This document shows positions 53,258-62,427 of a stretch of 64,000 nt of DNA, in pieces. Within the stretch, counting starts at the first letter, position 1. The number at the start of each line of letters is the position of its first letter. Source of the stretch: Streptomyces marispadix (lineage in GTDB: Bacteria; Actinomycetota; Actinomycetes; Streptomycetales; Streptomycetaceae). The stretch is taken from contig NZ_JAKWJU010000002.1 of NCBI RefSeq assembly GCF_022524345.1, positions 4,378,501-4,442,500 of the forward strand, read 5' to 3'. The position numbers and the translations under genes are program-made. The notes under the pieces are model-generated. The model had not been told where the DNA came from. It did not search any database and worked only from the letters and a program-made list of their open reading frames with translations.

Positions 53258-54955
53258 CTACGAGCCGCTGCGTACGGGGATCGAGGTGACGAACGGCTGT
53301 GCCGGGCCGGGGTCGGTGAAGAAGTCGTTCCCCTTGTCGTCCACGACGATGAACGCCGGGAAGTCCTCGACCTCGATCCGCCAGACCGCCTCCATGCCCA
53401 GCTCCTCGTACTCCAGGACCTCGACCTTCTTGATGCAGTCCTGCGCGAGCCGCGCCGCGGGCCCGCCGATGGACCCCAGATAGAAGCCGCCGTGCGTCGC
53501 GCACGCCTCGGTCACCTGCGGGCTGCGGTTGCCCTTCGCCAGCATCACCATCGAGCCGCCCGCGGCCTGGAACTGCGCCACGTACGCGTCCATGCGGCCC
53601 GCCGTCGTGGGCCCGAAGGAGCCCGACGCATAGCCTTCGGGAGTCTTCGCGGGGCCCGCGTAGTAGACGGGGTGGTCCTTGAGGTACTGGGGCATCTCCT
53701 CGCCCGCGTCGAGGCGTTCCTTGATCTTGGCGTGGGCGATGTCGCGGGCGACGACGAGGGTGCCGGTCAGCGAAAGCCGCGTCTTCACGGGGTGCCTGGA
53801 GAGTTCCGCGAGGATCTCCGGCATGGGCCTGCCGAGGTCGATGCGCACGGCGTCCGAATGGTCCGCGCCCGCGCCCTCCGTAAGCTCCTCGTCGGTGGTC
53901 TCCGGGAGGAAGCGCGCCGGGTCCCTCTCCAACTGCTCAAGGAAGACGCCCTCGGCGGTGATCTTCGCCTTGGCCTGGCGGTCGGCCGAACAGGAGACCG
54001 CGATCGCCACGGGGCAGGAGGCGCCGTGCCGCGGCAGGCGCACCACGCGTACGTCGTGGCAGAAGTACTTGCCGCCGAACTGCGCGCCGATGCCGATGCG
54101 CTGCGTCAGCTCGAAGACCTGCTGCTCCAGCTCCTTGTCGCGGAAGCCGTGCCCGGCCGGTGAGCCCTCAGCGGGCAACTCGTCGAGGTAGTGGGCGGAG
54201 GCGTACTTCGCGGTCTTCAGCGCGTACTCGGCGCTCGTGCCGCCCACCACGATCGCCAGGTGGTACGGCGGGCATGCGGCCGTCCCCAGCGAACGGATCT
54301 TCTCCTCCAGGAACTTCATCATGCTCGCCTCGTTGAGCACGGCCTTCGTCTCCTGGAAGAGGAAGGACTTGTTGGCGCTGCCGCCGCCCTTGGCCATGAA
54401 GAGGAACTTGTAGGCGTCGCCGTCCGCCGCGTACAGCTCGATCTGCGCGGGGAGGTTCGTGCCGGTGTTCTTCTCGTCCCACATGTTCAGCGGCGCCATC
54501 TGCGAATAGCGCAGGTTGAGCTGGGTGTACGCGTCGTAGACGCCCCGCGAGATCGCCTCCTCGTCGCCGCCGGAGGTGAGCACCTGCTGGCCGCGCTTGC
54601 CCATGACGATGGCCGTGCCGGTGTCCTGGCACATGGGGAGCACGCCCGCGGCGGCGATGTTCGCGTTCTTCAGCAGGTCGAGCGCCACGAAGCGGTCGTT
54701 GGCGCTGGCCTCCGGGTCGTCGAGGATGCGGCGCAGCTGCGCGAGATGTCCTGGCCGCAGGTAGTGGGAGATGTCGTGCATCGCCTCGGCGGCGAGCCGC
54801 CGCAGAGCCTCGGGCTCGACCTGGAGGAAGGTCCGCCCGCCGGCCTCGAAGGTACGCACCCCCTCCGAGGTGACGAGGCGGTACGGGGTGGGGTCCTCGC
54901 CCAGCGGGAGCAGGTCGGTGTACGTGAAGTCCGGTCGGGACGGGCTGGCGGCCAT
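53258..54955 (-). CDS. Class I (iron-sulfur) fumarate hydratase
   Basis: A 565-residue FumA/FumB-type fumarase with a [4Fe-4S] cluster. Probable cluster cysteines are Cys109 (MCQDTGTA), Cys228 (ACPPYHL) and Cys322 ([10 protein letters not shown]). The alpha part and the C-terminal beta part (from about residue 380) are fused as in E. coli FumA. Oxygen damages such clusters, so having FumC next to it gives a stable back-up. It diverges from the DUF1707 gene and is close to wblI. Confidence 0.95.
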   Translation of the reverse strand: MAASPSRPDFTYTDLLPLGEDPTPYRLVTSEGVRTFEAGGRTFLQVEPEALRRLAAEAMHDISHYLRPGHLAQLRRILDDPEASANDRFVALDLLKNANIAAAGVLPMCQDTGTAIVMGKRGQQVLTSGGDEEAISRGVYDAYTQLNLRYSQMAPLNMWDEKNTGTNLPAQIELYAADGDAYKFLFMAKGGGSANKSFLFQETKAVLNEASMMKFLEEKIRSLGTAACPPYHLAIVVGGTSAEYALKTAKYASAHYLDELPAEGSPAGHGFRDKELEQQVFELTQRIGIGAQFGGKYFCHDVRVVRLPRHGASCPVAIAVSCSADRQAKAKITAEGVFLEQLERDPARFLPETTDEELTEGAGADHSDAVRIDLGRPMPEILAELSRHPVKTRLSLTGTLVVARDIAHAKIKERLDAGEEMPQYLKDHPVYYAGPAKTPEGYASGSFGPTTAGRMDAYVAQFQAAGGSMVMLAKGNRSPQVTEACATHGGFYLGSIGGPAARLAQDCIKKVEVLEYEELGMEAVWRIEVEDFPAFIVVDDKGNDFFTDPGPAQPFVTSIPVRSGS

Positions 54956-55308
54956 CGTTGGGGTCTTCCTCTCGTACGGCTCGTACGGCTCTCGGCTGGG
55001 TTCGGCTGGGGCTCGGCTGAGGACAGCGCGTTCATCAGCGTAGAGCGCCGGGGCAAGGGCGTGGGGGTGAGGTCGGCCTCAGAAGGCCCGGCTGAGAGGG
55101 ATGGGCCTCCGGGCCGCCGCATCAACTCGGCCTCGGGGAAGCCGGGTTGGTGCGGCGGCCCGGAGGCTCCGGGCGTACGGCGGGGCGGCGGTCCGGCGGC
55201 TCGGCGGCTCCGGGCGTACGGCGGTACGGCCGCTCCGACGCGATACGGGGTCATCGATGCCGCCGCCGGGCTAGTCGCGATCTATCGCGTTTGGGTACGC
55301 TGCTCGTT
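54956..55308. other. Divergent intergenic region with a 19-bp direct repeat
   Basis: About 350 bp without a gene. GGCTCCGGGCGTACGGCGG occurs at 55165 and 55206. GGCTCGTACGGCTC and TCGGCTGGG-type repeats lie near the fumarase start. TACGCT (55296-55301) seven bases before the GTG at 55309 is a leaderless -10 candidate. Confidence 0.6.
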
Positions 55309-56031
55309 GTGACTGAATCCCCGCTCGAAAAGAAGCCCGGACCGGCCGCCGGACCGGAGACCCGGCCCGCGGTCAAGGACGCGGAGGCGGCGCCCGTCCC
55401 GGTGCGTGCCTCGGACGCCGATCGCGACCGCGTCGCCGACATCCTCCGTGAGGCGCTGGCCGAGGGACGGATCGACGCGGAGGAGCACTCGGAGCGCATC
55501 GACTCCGTCTACCAGGCCAAGACCCTCGGCGAACTGGAGCCGCTCGTAAGGGACTTGCCCGCAGGAAGGACGCAGCAGCAGGCGGCGCACCCGGTGCGCG
55601 AGGCCGCGCCCGCCGGGGAGTGGCCGGAGACGCCCGCGACCGGCGGCTGCTCGAAGGACAACCTCGTCGCCATCTTCAGCGGCTCGACCAGGAAGGGCCG
55701 CTTCCGGGTCCCGGCGAAGATCAACGCCTTCGCATGCTTCGGCGGCGTCGAGATCGATCTGACGGAGGCCGTCTTCGAGCGGCAGCATGTGCAGATCAAC
55801 GCCACGGCGATCTTCGGCGGCATCGAGATCCGCGTCCCCGAGAACGTCACGCTCCGGCAGAAGGGCGCCGGGATCTTCGGCGGATTCGACGTGCACACCG
55901 CGGAGTCCGACGATCCGCACGCTCCGGTCGTACTCGTCGAGGGCGCGGCGATCTTCGGCGGCGTCGAGGCGAAGCCGAAGCGCGGCAAGCGGCTGCGCGA
56001 TCTGCGCCACCGCATGCGCAAGGAACTCTGA
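55309..56031 (+). CDS. DUF1707 protein with LiaF-like C-terminal domain
   Basis: A 240-residue cytosolic protein. The DUF1707 domain (about 31-80: VRASDADRDRVADILREALAEGRIDAEEHSERIDSVYQAKTLGELEPLVRDLP) is followed by a linker and a beta-rich domain of the cell-wall-active antibiotic response (LiaF-like) type, with repeated GG turns (ACFGGVEIDL, IFGGIEIRVPENV, IFGGFDV, IFGGVEAK). No membrane segment. GTG at 55309 suggests a leaderless mRNA. In Streptomyces this gene commonly sits between fumarase and wblI. Confidence 0.87.
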   Translation: MTESPLEKKPGPAAGPETRPAVKDAEAAPVPVRASDADRDRVADILREALAEGRIDAEEHSERIDSVYQAKTLGELEPLVRDLPAGRTQQQAAHPVREAAPAGEWPETPATGGCSKDNLVAIFSGSTRKGRFRVPAKINAFACFGGVEIDLTEAVFERQHVQINATAIFGGIEIRVPENVTLRQKGAGIFGGFDVHTAESDDPHAPVVLVEGAAIFGGVEAKPKRGKRLRDLRHRMRKEL

Positions 56032-56208
56032 ACGCGCCGCACGGAGACGGCCCCGCACACCCCGCACACCCCTCGCACTCCCTGACCAGGGCCGGGCGGC
56101 CGGGCGCGTATGGCCGTCCGCCGGGGGTGAACTCAGGGTTCCGCAGCGGCCGATGCAGGCGCGGCGCCCGTGCCGGCGGTCCGGGCACGGAACCCGCCCG
56201 CATTCCTA

Positions 56209-56222
56209 CGGTATGCATACCG
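56209..56222. promoter_or_regulatory. Perfect 14-bp palindrome upstream of wblI
   Basis: CGGTATGCATACCG is exactly self-complementary and sits 109 bp before the wblI GTG, in the 299-bp gap after the DUF1707 gene. A regulator has not been identified. Confidence 0.6.
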
Positions 56223-56330
56223 GTGCGTACAGCGGGTAGAGCCTGGGCATCGTCGTACGGCGGCAGCGCGAACTGCCGTGCGCAGCAAGTCGGGTGAAGG
56301 TGCCCCCCGTCGTCCCGTCAGGAGTTGACC

Positions 56331-56702
56331 GTGCTGCAACCGCCGCATCAGTCCCTTCAGGCAGCCCCCTCTGTCCCCGTGCCGCGAGCGACCGCACGTG
56401 AGGACGAGGAGGGCCCCTGGCACTCGGAGGCGGTCTGCCGCCGGGATGAGGCGGGACTGTTCTTTGCCCCGTCGAAGGAGCCCACGGCGGCGAGGCTTTC
56501 GCGCGAGCAGGCCGCCAAGCGGGTCTGCTCCCGCTGCCCTGTGATGGTCGAGTGCCGTGAGCACGCTCTGGTCCTGCCGGAGCCCTACGGCGTGTGGGGC
56601 GGGCTGACCGCGGCCGAGCGACGCGTCGTACTGGCCAGGCGCCGCAGGCGGGAAGCCGCTGCTGCCGCGGGCGAGGCCGGACAGGTCCCGCGGATCGCCT
56701 GA
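56331..56702 (+). CDS. wblI: WhiB-like iron-sulfur regulator
   Basis: A 123-residue Wbl protein. Four cluster cysteines are present: Cys36, then Cys66-x2-Cys69-x5-Cys75 (VCRRDE ... VCSRCPVMVEC). They are followed by the GVWGG turn and a basic C terminus (RRVVLARRRRR) for DNA contact. Such proteins bind the principal sigma factor and sense redox or nitric oxide through a [4Fe-4S] cluster. The gene order with fumarases and glpX matches wblI of S. coelicolor as I recall. GTG at 56331 has GGAG six bases upstream; TTG at 56325 is less likely. Confidence 0.88.
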   Translation: MLQPPHQSLQAAPSVPVPRATAREDEEGPWHSEAVCRRDEAGLFFAPSKEPTAARLSREQAAKRVCSRCPVMVECREHALVLPEPYGVWGGLTAAERRVVLARRRRREAAAAAGEAGQVPRIA

Positions 56703-56933
56703 AACGCGAAGCTACGCGCGTGGCAGGGGCGCGGACCGGGTCAAAAGCGACCGGCACCGCGCCCCCGTAGAGGCTCGGGCTCCGCGGGCCGGGACGTGAA
56801 CTGCTCCCACGGGCCGAGGCGTTGAAGGCCCACGCACTCGACGCTGACGCCCTGCGCGCCGATGCCCTGCGTGCCGATGCTCTGGGCGCGCACGCCCTCC
56901 ACGCCCGCCGCTGAACGCTCATGCCCCGAGGGC

Positions 56934-58121
56934 TCAGGAACCGCCCTCCCCGAAGGGGCCGCCCGCGGCGAAGGCGAGCTTCGTGAAGCGTTCGCCCATG
57001 AGCCGGTGAGTGGCGGCGTCCGGATGGAGCCCGTCTTGCAGCGGCATCTCCAAGTGGTCTGCCTCGCCGTAGAGTTCGCGGCCGTCGAGGTGGTGCAGGT
57101 GCGGATCGCCGTCCGCGCGTTCCGCCACGATCCGGGCCAGCTCTTCCCGTATGACGCCCAGCGTCAGCTTTCCGTACGCACGCTCGGCCGGGTCGCCCGT
57201 GGCCCGGAAGCGCAGCCGCCCGGCGCTCAGCGAGGTGAAGTCCGGGGCGGTCGGCCCCGGAGTGTCCTCGTGAAGGGGGCAGTGCACGGGCGAGATCACC
57301 AACAGCGGGGCGTCCGGGTGCCCTTCGCGCACGGTGTCGAGAAAGCCGTGCACGGCCGGTGTGAACGCACGCAGGCGCATCGCGTCCGAGTTGACCAGAT
57401 TGATGCCGATCTTGACGCTGATCAGGTCGGCAGGGACATCGCGCATCGCACGTGAGGTGAACGCGTCGAGCAGCGCGCCGCCGCCGAACCCCATGTTGAT
57501 CAGTTCCACGCCGCCGAGGGAGGCGGCGAGCGCGGGCCAGGTCCCCGTGGGGCTCGCGGCCTCGGAGCCATGGCTGATCGAACTCCCGTGATGCAGCCAC
57601 ACCTTGCGGACCCGGTCGTCCTGTACGGGCGTCACGGGGGCGTCCGTACGCAGCGCCGTCAACTCGGTGGTCTCGTCGTGCGGCAGCCAGATCTCGACGT
57701 TCTTCATACGGGCGGGAAGACCGCCGAAGCAGACGGTCCCGGGCGTCCCCTCGCGCTTCTCGGCCGTGCCCGAGGTGAGGTCGATGGTCAGCGTCGCGCC
57801 GCCGGAGACGCTGCCCTGCCCGTGCAGACGCCCGTCGACGAGCAGGTCGTACACGCCGTCCGGGCGGGGCGGTGCGCCCGTGTAGACGCGCTTGGTGGGC
57901 AGCGTGTCCAGTTCCACGGCGGTGGCACGGGTACGGAAGACCAGCCGCACGCCGGAGGGCTGCGACTCGGCCATGGCGAGCTGCGGGTCGGTGCACTGGG
58001 CGCGGGCACGGGCGGGCAGCCGGTGCGGCAGCACGCCCCGCGCGGTGCGCTCCAAGTCGAGGGCGCCGCGCAGCAGTTCCGCTGTGACGGGTGTGGTGGT
58101 CCAGGTCCGGTCGGTGTGCAT
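56934..58121 (-). CDS. SGNH/GDSL-family hydrolase
   Basis: A 395-residue esterase-like protein without a signal peptide. An N-terminal beta-sandwich (about 1-165) precedes the SGNH domain: block I WLHHGSSISHGSEA with the nucleophile Ser, block III KIGINL, and block V DGLHPD with catalytic Asp and His. The two-domain layout is like acetylxylan esterase/lipase-type SGNH enzymes of Streptomyces. It is 133 bp downstream of the TetR gene on the same strand. Substrate unknown. Confidence 0.85.
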   Translation of the reverse strand: MHTDRTWTTTPVTAELLRGALDLERTARGVLPHRLPARARAQCTDPQLAMAESQPSGVRLVFRTRATAVELDTLPTKRVYTGAPPRPDGVYDLLVDGRLHGQGSVSGGATLTIDLTSGTAEKREGTPGTVCFGGLPARMKNVEIWLPHDETTELTALRTDAPVTPVQDDRVRKVWLHHGSSISHGSEAASPTGTWPALAASLGGVELINMGFGGGALLDAFTSRAMRDVPADLISVKIGINLVNSDAMRLRAFTPAVHGFLDTVREGHPDAPLLVISPVHCPLHEDTPGPTAPDFTSLSAGRLRFRATGDPAERAYGKLTLGVIREELARIVAERADGDPHLHHLDGRELYGEADHLEMPLQDGLHPDAATHRLMGERFTKLAFAAGGPFGEGGS

Positions 58122-58254
58122 GGCATCGCCTGTCGGGTCGGTGGGCGGACGGGAAGCGGGGCGGAAAGCGGGAACGGAAGCCGGGGCGGGCCGGATCGGC
58201 CGGAGTTCGGCATGGATCGGCCGGGATCGCTCGGGATCGCCCGGTGAGCGCCGC

Positions 58255-58851
58255 TCAGGCAGTCCCTTCCGGCTCGGGCTCCTCCGGCGCGGGCCAGTGC
58301 CGCAACAGGGCGTCGAGGGCGTCCAGCACGCGCGACCAGGTCTCCTCCGTATCCGGGGCGCTGTGGCTGAACCCTCCGCCCAGCTCCAGCGATACGTAAC
58401 CGTGGAAGACGCTGCCGAGCAGCCGTACGGCATGGGTCTGGTCGGTGCCCGTCAGGTCGTAGCCGCGCAGGACCGCCCTCGTCATCCGTGCGTGCCTGAC
58501 GCCCGCGCTCGCCGCCGCCGTATCGGGGTCGAGCCGGAGCTGGGCGGCGGCATAGCGGCCGGGATGCTCGCGGGCGTAGTCGCGATAGACGCCGGCGAAG
58601 GCGGTCAGCGCGTCCTTGCCCGCGCGCCCGGCGAGGGCGTCGGCGGCACGGTCGGCCATCTCCTCCAGGGCGAGGAGCGCGATCCGGGTCCGCAGGTCCT
58701 GTGAACTCCTCAGATGCGAGTACAGACTCGCGACCTTCACATCGAACCGCCGGGCGAGCGCCGAGACCGTCACCTGGTCGAAGCCGACCTCGTCGGCCAG
58801 CTCCGCCCCGGCCCGCGTGAGCCGTTCCGCGGTCAGCCCCGCACGTGCCAT
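58255..58851 (-). CDS. TetR-family regulator with WHG-type C-terminal domain
   Basis: A 198-residue regulator. The N-terminal helix-turn-helix (AGAELADEVGFDQVTVSALARRFDVKVASLYSHL) is followed by a WHG-like ligand domain (HARMTRAVLRGYDLTGTDQTHAVRLLGSVFHGYVSLELGGGF). ATG at 58851 has AGGAGGGG upstream. It leads a probable two-gene unit with the SGNH hydrolase and has an inverted repeat over its promoter. Confidence 0.9.
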   Translation of the reverse strand: MARAGLTAERLTRAGAELADEVGFDQVTVSALARRFDVKVASLYSHLRSSQDLRTRIALLALEEMADRAADALAGRAGKDALTAFAGVYRDYAREHPGRYAAAQLRLDPDTAAASAGVRHARMTRAVLRGYDLTGTDQTHAVRLLGSVFHGYVSLELGGGFSHSAPDTEETWSRVLDALDALLRHWPAPEEPEPEGTA

Positions 58852-58908
58852 GCCGCCTGCCCCTCCTGCGCCTGCTCCTGCTCCTGCTCCTGCGAAAGCA
58901 ATCGTGCA

Positions 58909-58941
58909 ATTACCTAAAGAGTATAGGCAACTCGGTAATTC
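58909..58941. promoter_or_regulatory. TetR operator over its own promoter
   Basis: AATTACC (58909-58915) and GGTAATT (58935-58941) are perfect inverted arms around 19 bp that hold, on the minus strand, TATACT (58926-58921). AT-rich against a GC-rich background. Autorepression is inferred. Confidence 0.7.
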
Positions 58942-59100
58942 CAGTAGGGAGGCGTTCTGGGTACCGGAACGCGGACTGCGTGAGGCCGCACGACGAACCC
59001 CCGCCACCCCGGGCGGCAGTCCGCACCGGTGCGACGGGGGAGATGTGACGGGGGAGACCTGACGGGCGAGGGGGGCGGCGGCCAGGGCGCAGGCGCCGCC

Positions 59101-60135
59101 CTAGCGTGCGCGGTCGAAGTCGACGGCGCTGTAGGCGCGCAGCTTGGAGAGCTTGTGCGTCGAGTCGATCATGCGGATCGTGCCGGACTTCGAACGCATC
59201 ACGAGCGACTCGGTGAAGGCCCGCTCGCCCCTGTAGTGCACTCCACGCAGCAGATCGCCGTCCGTGATGCCGGTCGCGACGAAGAAGACGTTCTCGCCGC
59301 TTACGAGGTCCTCGGTGTGCAGCACCCTGCCCAGGTCGTGCCCCGCGTCCAGCGCCCGCTTCTTCTCGTCGTCGTCCTTGGGCCAGAGCATGCCCTGGAT
59401 CGTGCCGCCGAGGCACTTGATCGCGCACGCGGCGATGATGCCCTCCGGCGTACCGCCGATGCCGAGCAGCAGGTCGACGCCCGTGCCCTCGCGTACGGCC
59501 ATGATCGCCCCCGCGACGTCGCCGTCCGAGATGAACTTGATGCGCGCACCGGTCTCGCGCAGCTCCTTGACGATGCCGTCGTGCCGTGGCCTGTCGAGGA
59601 TGACGACGGTGACGTCGTCCGGCGTGCAGCCCTTCGCCTTGGCCACCCGCCGGACGTTGACCGCGGGCGGCGCCGTGATGTCGACGAATTCCGCCGCGTC
59701 CGGGCCCGTGACGAGCTTGTCCATGTAGAAGACGGCGCTCGGGTCGAACATCGAGCCGCGTTCCGCCACGGCCAGTACGGACACCGCGTTGGACATGCCC
59801 TTGGCCGTGAGCGTCGTCCCGTCGACCGGGTCCACGGCCACGTCGCACTCCGCGCCCGTGCCGTCGCCGACGCGCTCCCCGTTGTAGAGCATCGGCGCCT
59901 CGTCCTTCTCGCCCTCGCCGATGACGACGACGCCGTTCATCGAGACCGTGGAGACGAGATGGCGCATGGCCTTCACGGCCGCGCCGTCCGCGCCGTTCTT
60001 GTCGCCGCGGCCCACCCAACGGCCGGTGGCCATCGCGCCCGCCTCCGTGACCCGTACGAGTTCCAGGGCGAGGTTGCGGTCGGGGGCCTCGGGACTGACG
60101 TCGAGCGGGGGAGGGAGGTGCTGATGATCGGTCAT
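59101..60135 (-). CDS. glpX: Class II fructose-1,6-bisphosphatase
   Basis: A 344-residue gluconeogenic phosphatase (fructose 1,6-bisphosphate to fructose 6-phosphate), cytosolic, metal dependent. GlpX blocks: [48 protein letters not shown] and [32 protein letters not shown] ribosome site precedes the ATG at 60135. It is the main or only FBPase in most actinobacteria. Divergent from the DUF4245 gene. Confidence 0.96.
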   Translation of the reverse strand: MTDHQHLPPPLDVSPEAPDRNLALELVRVTEAGAMATGRWVGRGDKNGADGAAVKAMRHLVSTVSMNGVVVIGEGEKDEAPMLYNGERVGDGTGAECDVAVDPVDGTTLTAKGMSNAVSVLAVAERGSMFDPSAVFYMDKLVTGPDAAEFVDITAPPAVNVRRVAKAKGCTPDDVTVVILDRPRHDGIVKELRETGARIKFISDGDVAGAIMAVREGTGVDLLLGIGGTPEGIIAACAIKCLGGTIQGMLWPKDDDEKKRALDAGHDLGRVLHTEDLVSGENVFFVATGITDGDLLRGVHYRGERAFTESLVMRSKSGTIRMIDSTHKLSKLRAYSAVDFDRAR

Positions 60136-60364
60136 CGGGGCACACCTTTCTGCTCGGCTGACTGGCCTGACTCGGCTGACAGGGCTGAGACGGCGGCCGG
60201 GCTACTGAGGGTGCTTCGAGGGTACCCAGCATCCGACAGAGTGAGCAGAGGGCCCCACGGATGAGCGCCGTCACATGGCTACGTAGCGGGACATGTCAGG
60301 GAGAAACCCGCAGCGCACCGCCCGGCCGGTTCCCTGGGTACCCCGCGGCCGGACTCTCTCCCCC

Positions 60365-61104
60365 ATGAGCGACGATGGTGGCGTGGCAGAAGAAGGCGTG
60401 GCGACAGAAGCCGTGACGGCAGAGGGCGCGGCAGCGGAGGCGGAGCAGCCGGAGAAGCGGCGGGGCGCGCGGACCGTGCGCGGCATGGTGCCCTCGCTCG
60501 CCGTGGTCCTGCTCGCGGCCTTCTTCATCTATCTCTTCATCCCGCACGACGAGAGCGCCGACCCGGTCAAGCCCGTCGGCTACAAGGTCGAGCTGGACTC
60601 CGCCCGACGCGCCGCGCCGTATCCCGTGCTGGCCCCCGAGGGGCTCTCCGCCAAGTGGCGTGCCACGTCCGTACGTTACGAGGCGAACGGCCCCGGCGGA
60701 CACGCCTGGCACCTGGGCTTCATGACTCCGGACACGCAGTACGCGGCGGTCGAGCAGAGCGACGACCCCCGCCCCGTGCGGTACGTGGAGGACGTCACGC
60801 AGGGTGCCCGTAAGACGGCGAAGACGGTACGGGTCCGGGGCGAGGAGTGGACGCGCTACGAGGGCGAGAAGTACGACGCGCTCGTACGGGTCTCGCGCCG
60901 GCCGGGGGCGGTTCCGGTTCCGGCTCGGGCTCCGGGGAGGCCGCTGGGGACGCCGGGGACCGCGGAGGGCGCAAGGCCCGTGCGCACACCACCGTCGTGA
61001 CCGGCACGGCCACCTTCGAGCAGCTTCGGACGATGGCGGCGGCGCTGCGCCCCGGCGAAGGCAAGGGCGGAGACGGGGACGGCGACCCCGCAGGCAAGCG
61101 CTGA
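60365..61104 (+). CDS. DUF4245 membrane-anchored protein, frameshifted
   Basis: An N-terminal cytoplasmic tail, one membrane segment (SLAVVLLAAFFIYLFIPHDE) and an extracytoplasmic domain (YKVELDSARRAAPYPVLAPEGL ... WHLGFMTPDTQYAAVEQS) define DUF4245. After KYDALVR the frame breaks in GTACGGGTC (G run 60888-60890). The given frame ends at 61000 in Pro/Arg-rich sequence. The next frame carries a Gly/Ser linker and then the expected family ending TTVVTGTATFEQLRTMAAALR, stopping at 61104. One extra G would restore the gene. Either a sequencing error or a recent mutation. Divergent from glpX. Confidence 0.82.
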
Positions 61105-61221
61105 CGCCCCGTCCCCGCGAGCGTCCCTGTCCCCCGAGAGGTCCCGCTCTGCGACAGGCGATCGCTGTCGCGCACGTCACGGACCGCTGCGGACGCCGCC
61201 CGTCCCTGCCCGGAGCCGCCG

Positions 61222-61815
61222 TCAGACGGTCGTGACCGCGTCGTCGTACGAGAGCCGCGGCTGCCGCGGCCGGTAGGCGTCCTCGCCCGGCCTGCCGATG
61301 TTGACCACCAGCAGCGACTTCTGGGTGCCGTCGCCGAAGAACTCCTTGTCGACACCGTGCTTGTCGAAGCCGCTCATCGGGCCCGCGGCCAGCCCGGCCG
61401 CCCGTACGCCGACGATGAAGTAGCCCGCCTGGAGCGTCGCGTTGAACGTGCCGGACGTCTCGCGCGCCTCTGCCTCCGAGAAGAACTTGTCCTTCAACGC
61501 CGGGGCCAGCGGCTGGAGTTCGGGCAGCCGCTCATGGAACTCCAGGTCCACGGAGAGGATCGCGGTCAGCGGGGCCGCGGACGTCTTGGGCCTGTTCCCC
61601 TCCGACATGTGCTTCACCAGGCGGCTGCGTGCTTCGGCGGAGCGCACGAGCGTGATCCTCAGCGGGCTCTGGTTGAACGCGGTGGGGGCGTACTTGACCA
61701 GTTCGTACACCGCCCTTATCTGCTCGTCGCTCACCGGCTCGTCGGAGAAGGTGTGCGCCGTGTGGGCCTCCAGGAAGAGCAGTTCCTGGGCGGTTCGGTC
61801 GAGGGCGAGAGTCAT
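61222..61815 (-). CDS. RutE/HadB-like malonic semialdehyde reductase (nitroreductase family)
   Basis: A 197-residue FMN-dependent reductase. TAHTFSDEPVSDEQIRAVYELVKYAPTAFNQSPLRI is the typical opening; GYFIVGVRAAGLAAGPMSGFD and LLVVNIGRPGEDAYRPRQPRL complete the RutE-like pattern. E. coli RutE reduces malonic semialdehyde in pyrimidine breakdown; orthologs here may act on other aldehydes or nitro compounds. ATG at 61815 has AAGG ten bases upstream. Confidence 0.88.
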   Translation of the reverse strand: MTLALDRTAQELLFLEAHTAHTFSDEPVSDEQIRAVYELVKYAPTAFNQSPLRITLVRSAEARSRLVKHMSEGNRPKTSAAPLTAILSVDLEFHERLPELQPLAPALKDKFFSEAEARETSGTFNATLQAGYFIVGVRAAGLAAGPMSGFDKHGVDKEFFGDGTQKSLLVVNIGRPGEDAYRPRQPRLSYDDAVTTV

Positions 61816-62064
61816 GTGGGGAAGCCTTGCCTTTACGCGATGTCGTTGCATACGAGCGGCCCACCGTAAGCGGTGGACCTCTTGCCGCCCCGTCAACAAT
61901 CGGACTGCGCGTAATCTTCCATCTCACCGTTCACGCTCGTCCCACGCAGCTCAGCGGGCCTCTCCGCCATCACCCGCACCGGCTTCCTCACGCAGCGTCG
62001 CCCTACGTGCGGGAGCGCCCGTGGGACCGCGAGTCACGCGACCGGGACCCTGCGCAGCGCCGGG

Positions 62065-62418
62065 TCACGCTCCGGCGCCGTCCTCCTCGCCGTCCCCGTC
62101 CCGTCCGTCCTCCTCGTCGGTCCATGTGCCGTCGGGGCCGGTGCCCTCCGGGTCCGCGTCCTCGCCCGCCTCGGCCTCCGCCTCCAGCACGGCGTCAAGA
62201 CGCGCCCTGGCCCCCTCCAGCCACTCGCGGCAGACACGGGCCAGCTCCTCGCCGCGCTCCCACAGCGCGAGCGACTCCTCCAGCGTGGCGCCGCCCGCCT
62301 CCAACTGCTGGACCACACGGACCAGTTCGCCCCGGGCCTGCTCGTAGCTGAGTGCGGAGTGCGCCTGCTGCCTGTCCGTCTCCACGCCCGATTCCGTCTT
62401 CGTGTCGTCCGAGGTCAT
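62065..62418 (-). CDS. xseB: Exodeoxyribonuclease VII small subunit
   Basis: A 117-residue protein; the XseB core [41 protein letters not shown] (about 23-64) is intact, followed by a long acidic tail ([10 protein letters not shown]...) not present in most families. Together with XseA it degrades single-stranded DNA to oligonucleotides. It starts nine bases after the xseA stop. Confidence 0.93.
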   Translation of the reverse strand: MTSDDTKTESGVETDRQQAHSALSYEQARGELVRVVQQLEAGGATLEESLALWERGEELARVCREWLEGARARLDAVLEAEAEAGEDADPEGTGPDGTWTDEEDGRDGDGEEDGAGA

Positions 62419-62427
62419 GGCGCAACC

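Noticed and set aside
56845..56910. Repetitive GCC/CTGCG sequence downstream of wblI as a coding repeat
   Set aside because: Imperfect 15-bp repeats in a gap after the SGNH hydrolase stop; no start or ribosome site, so treated as non-coding low-complexity DNA.
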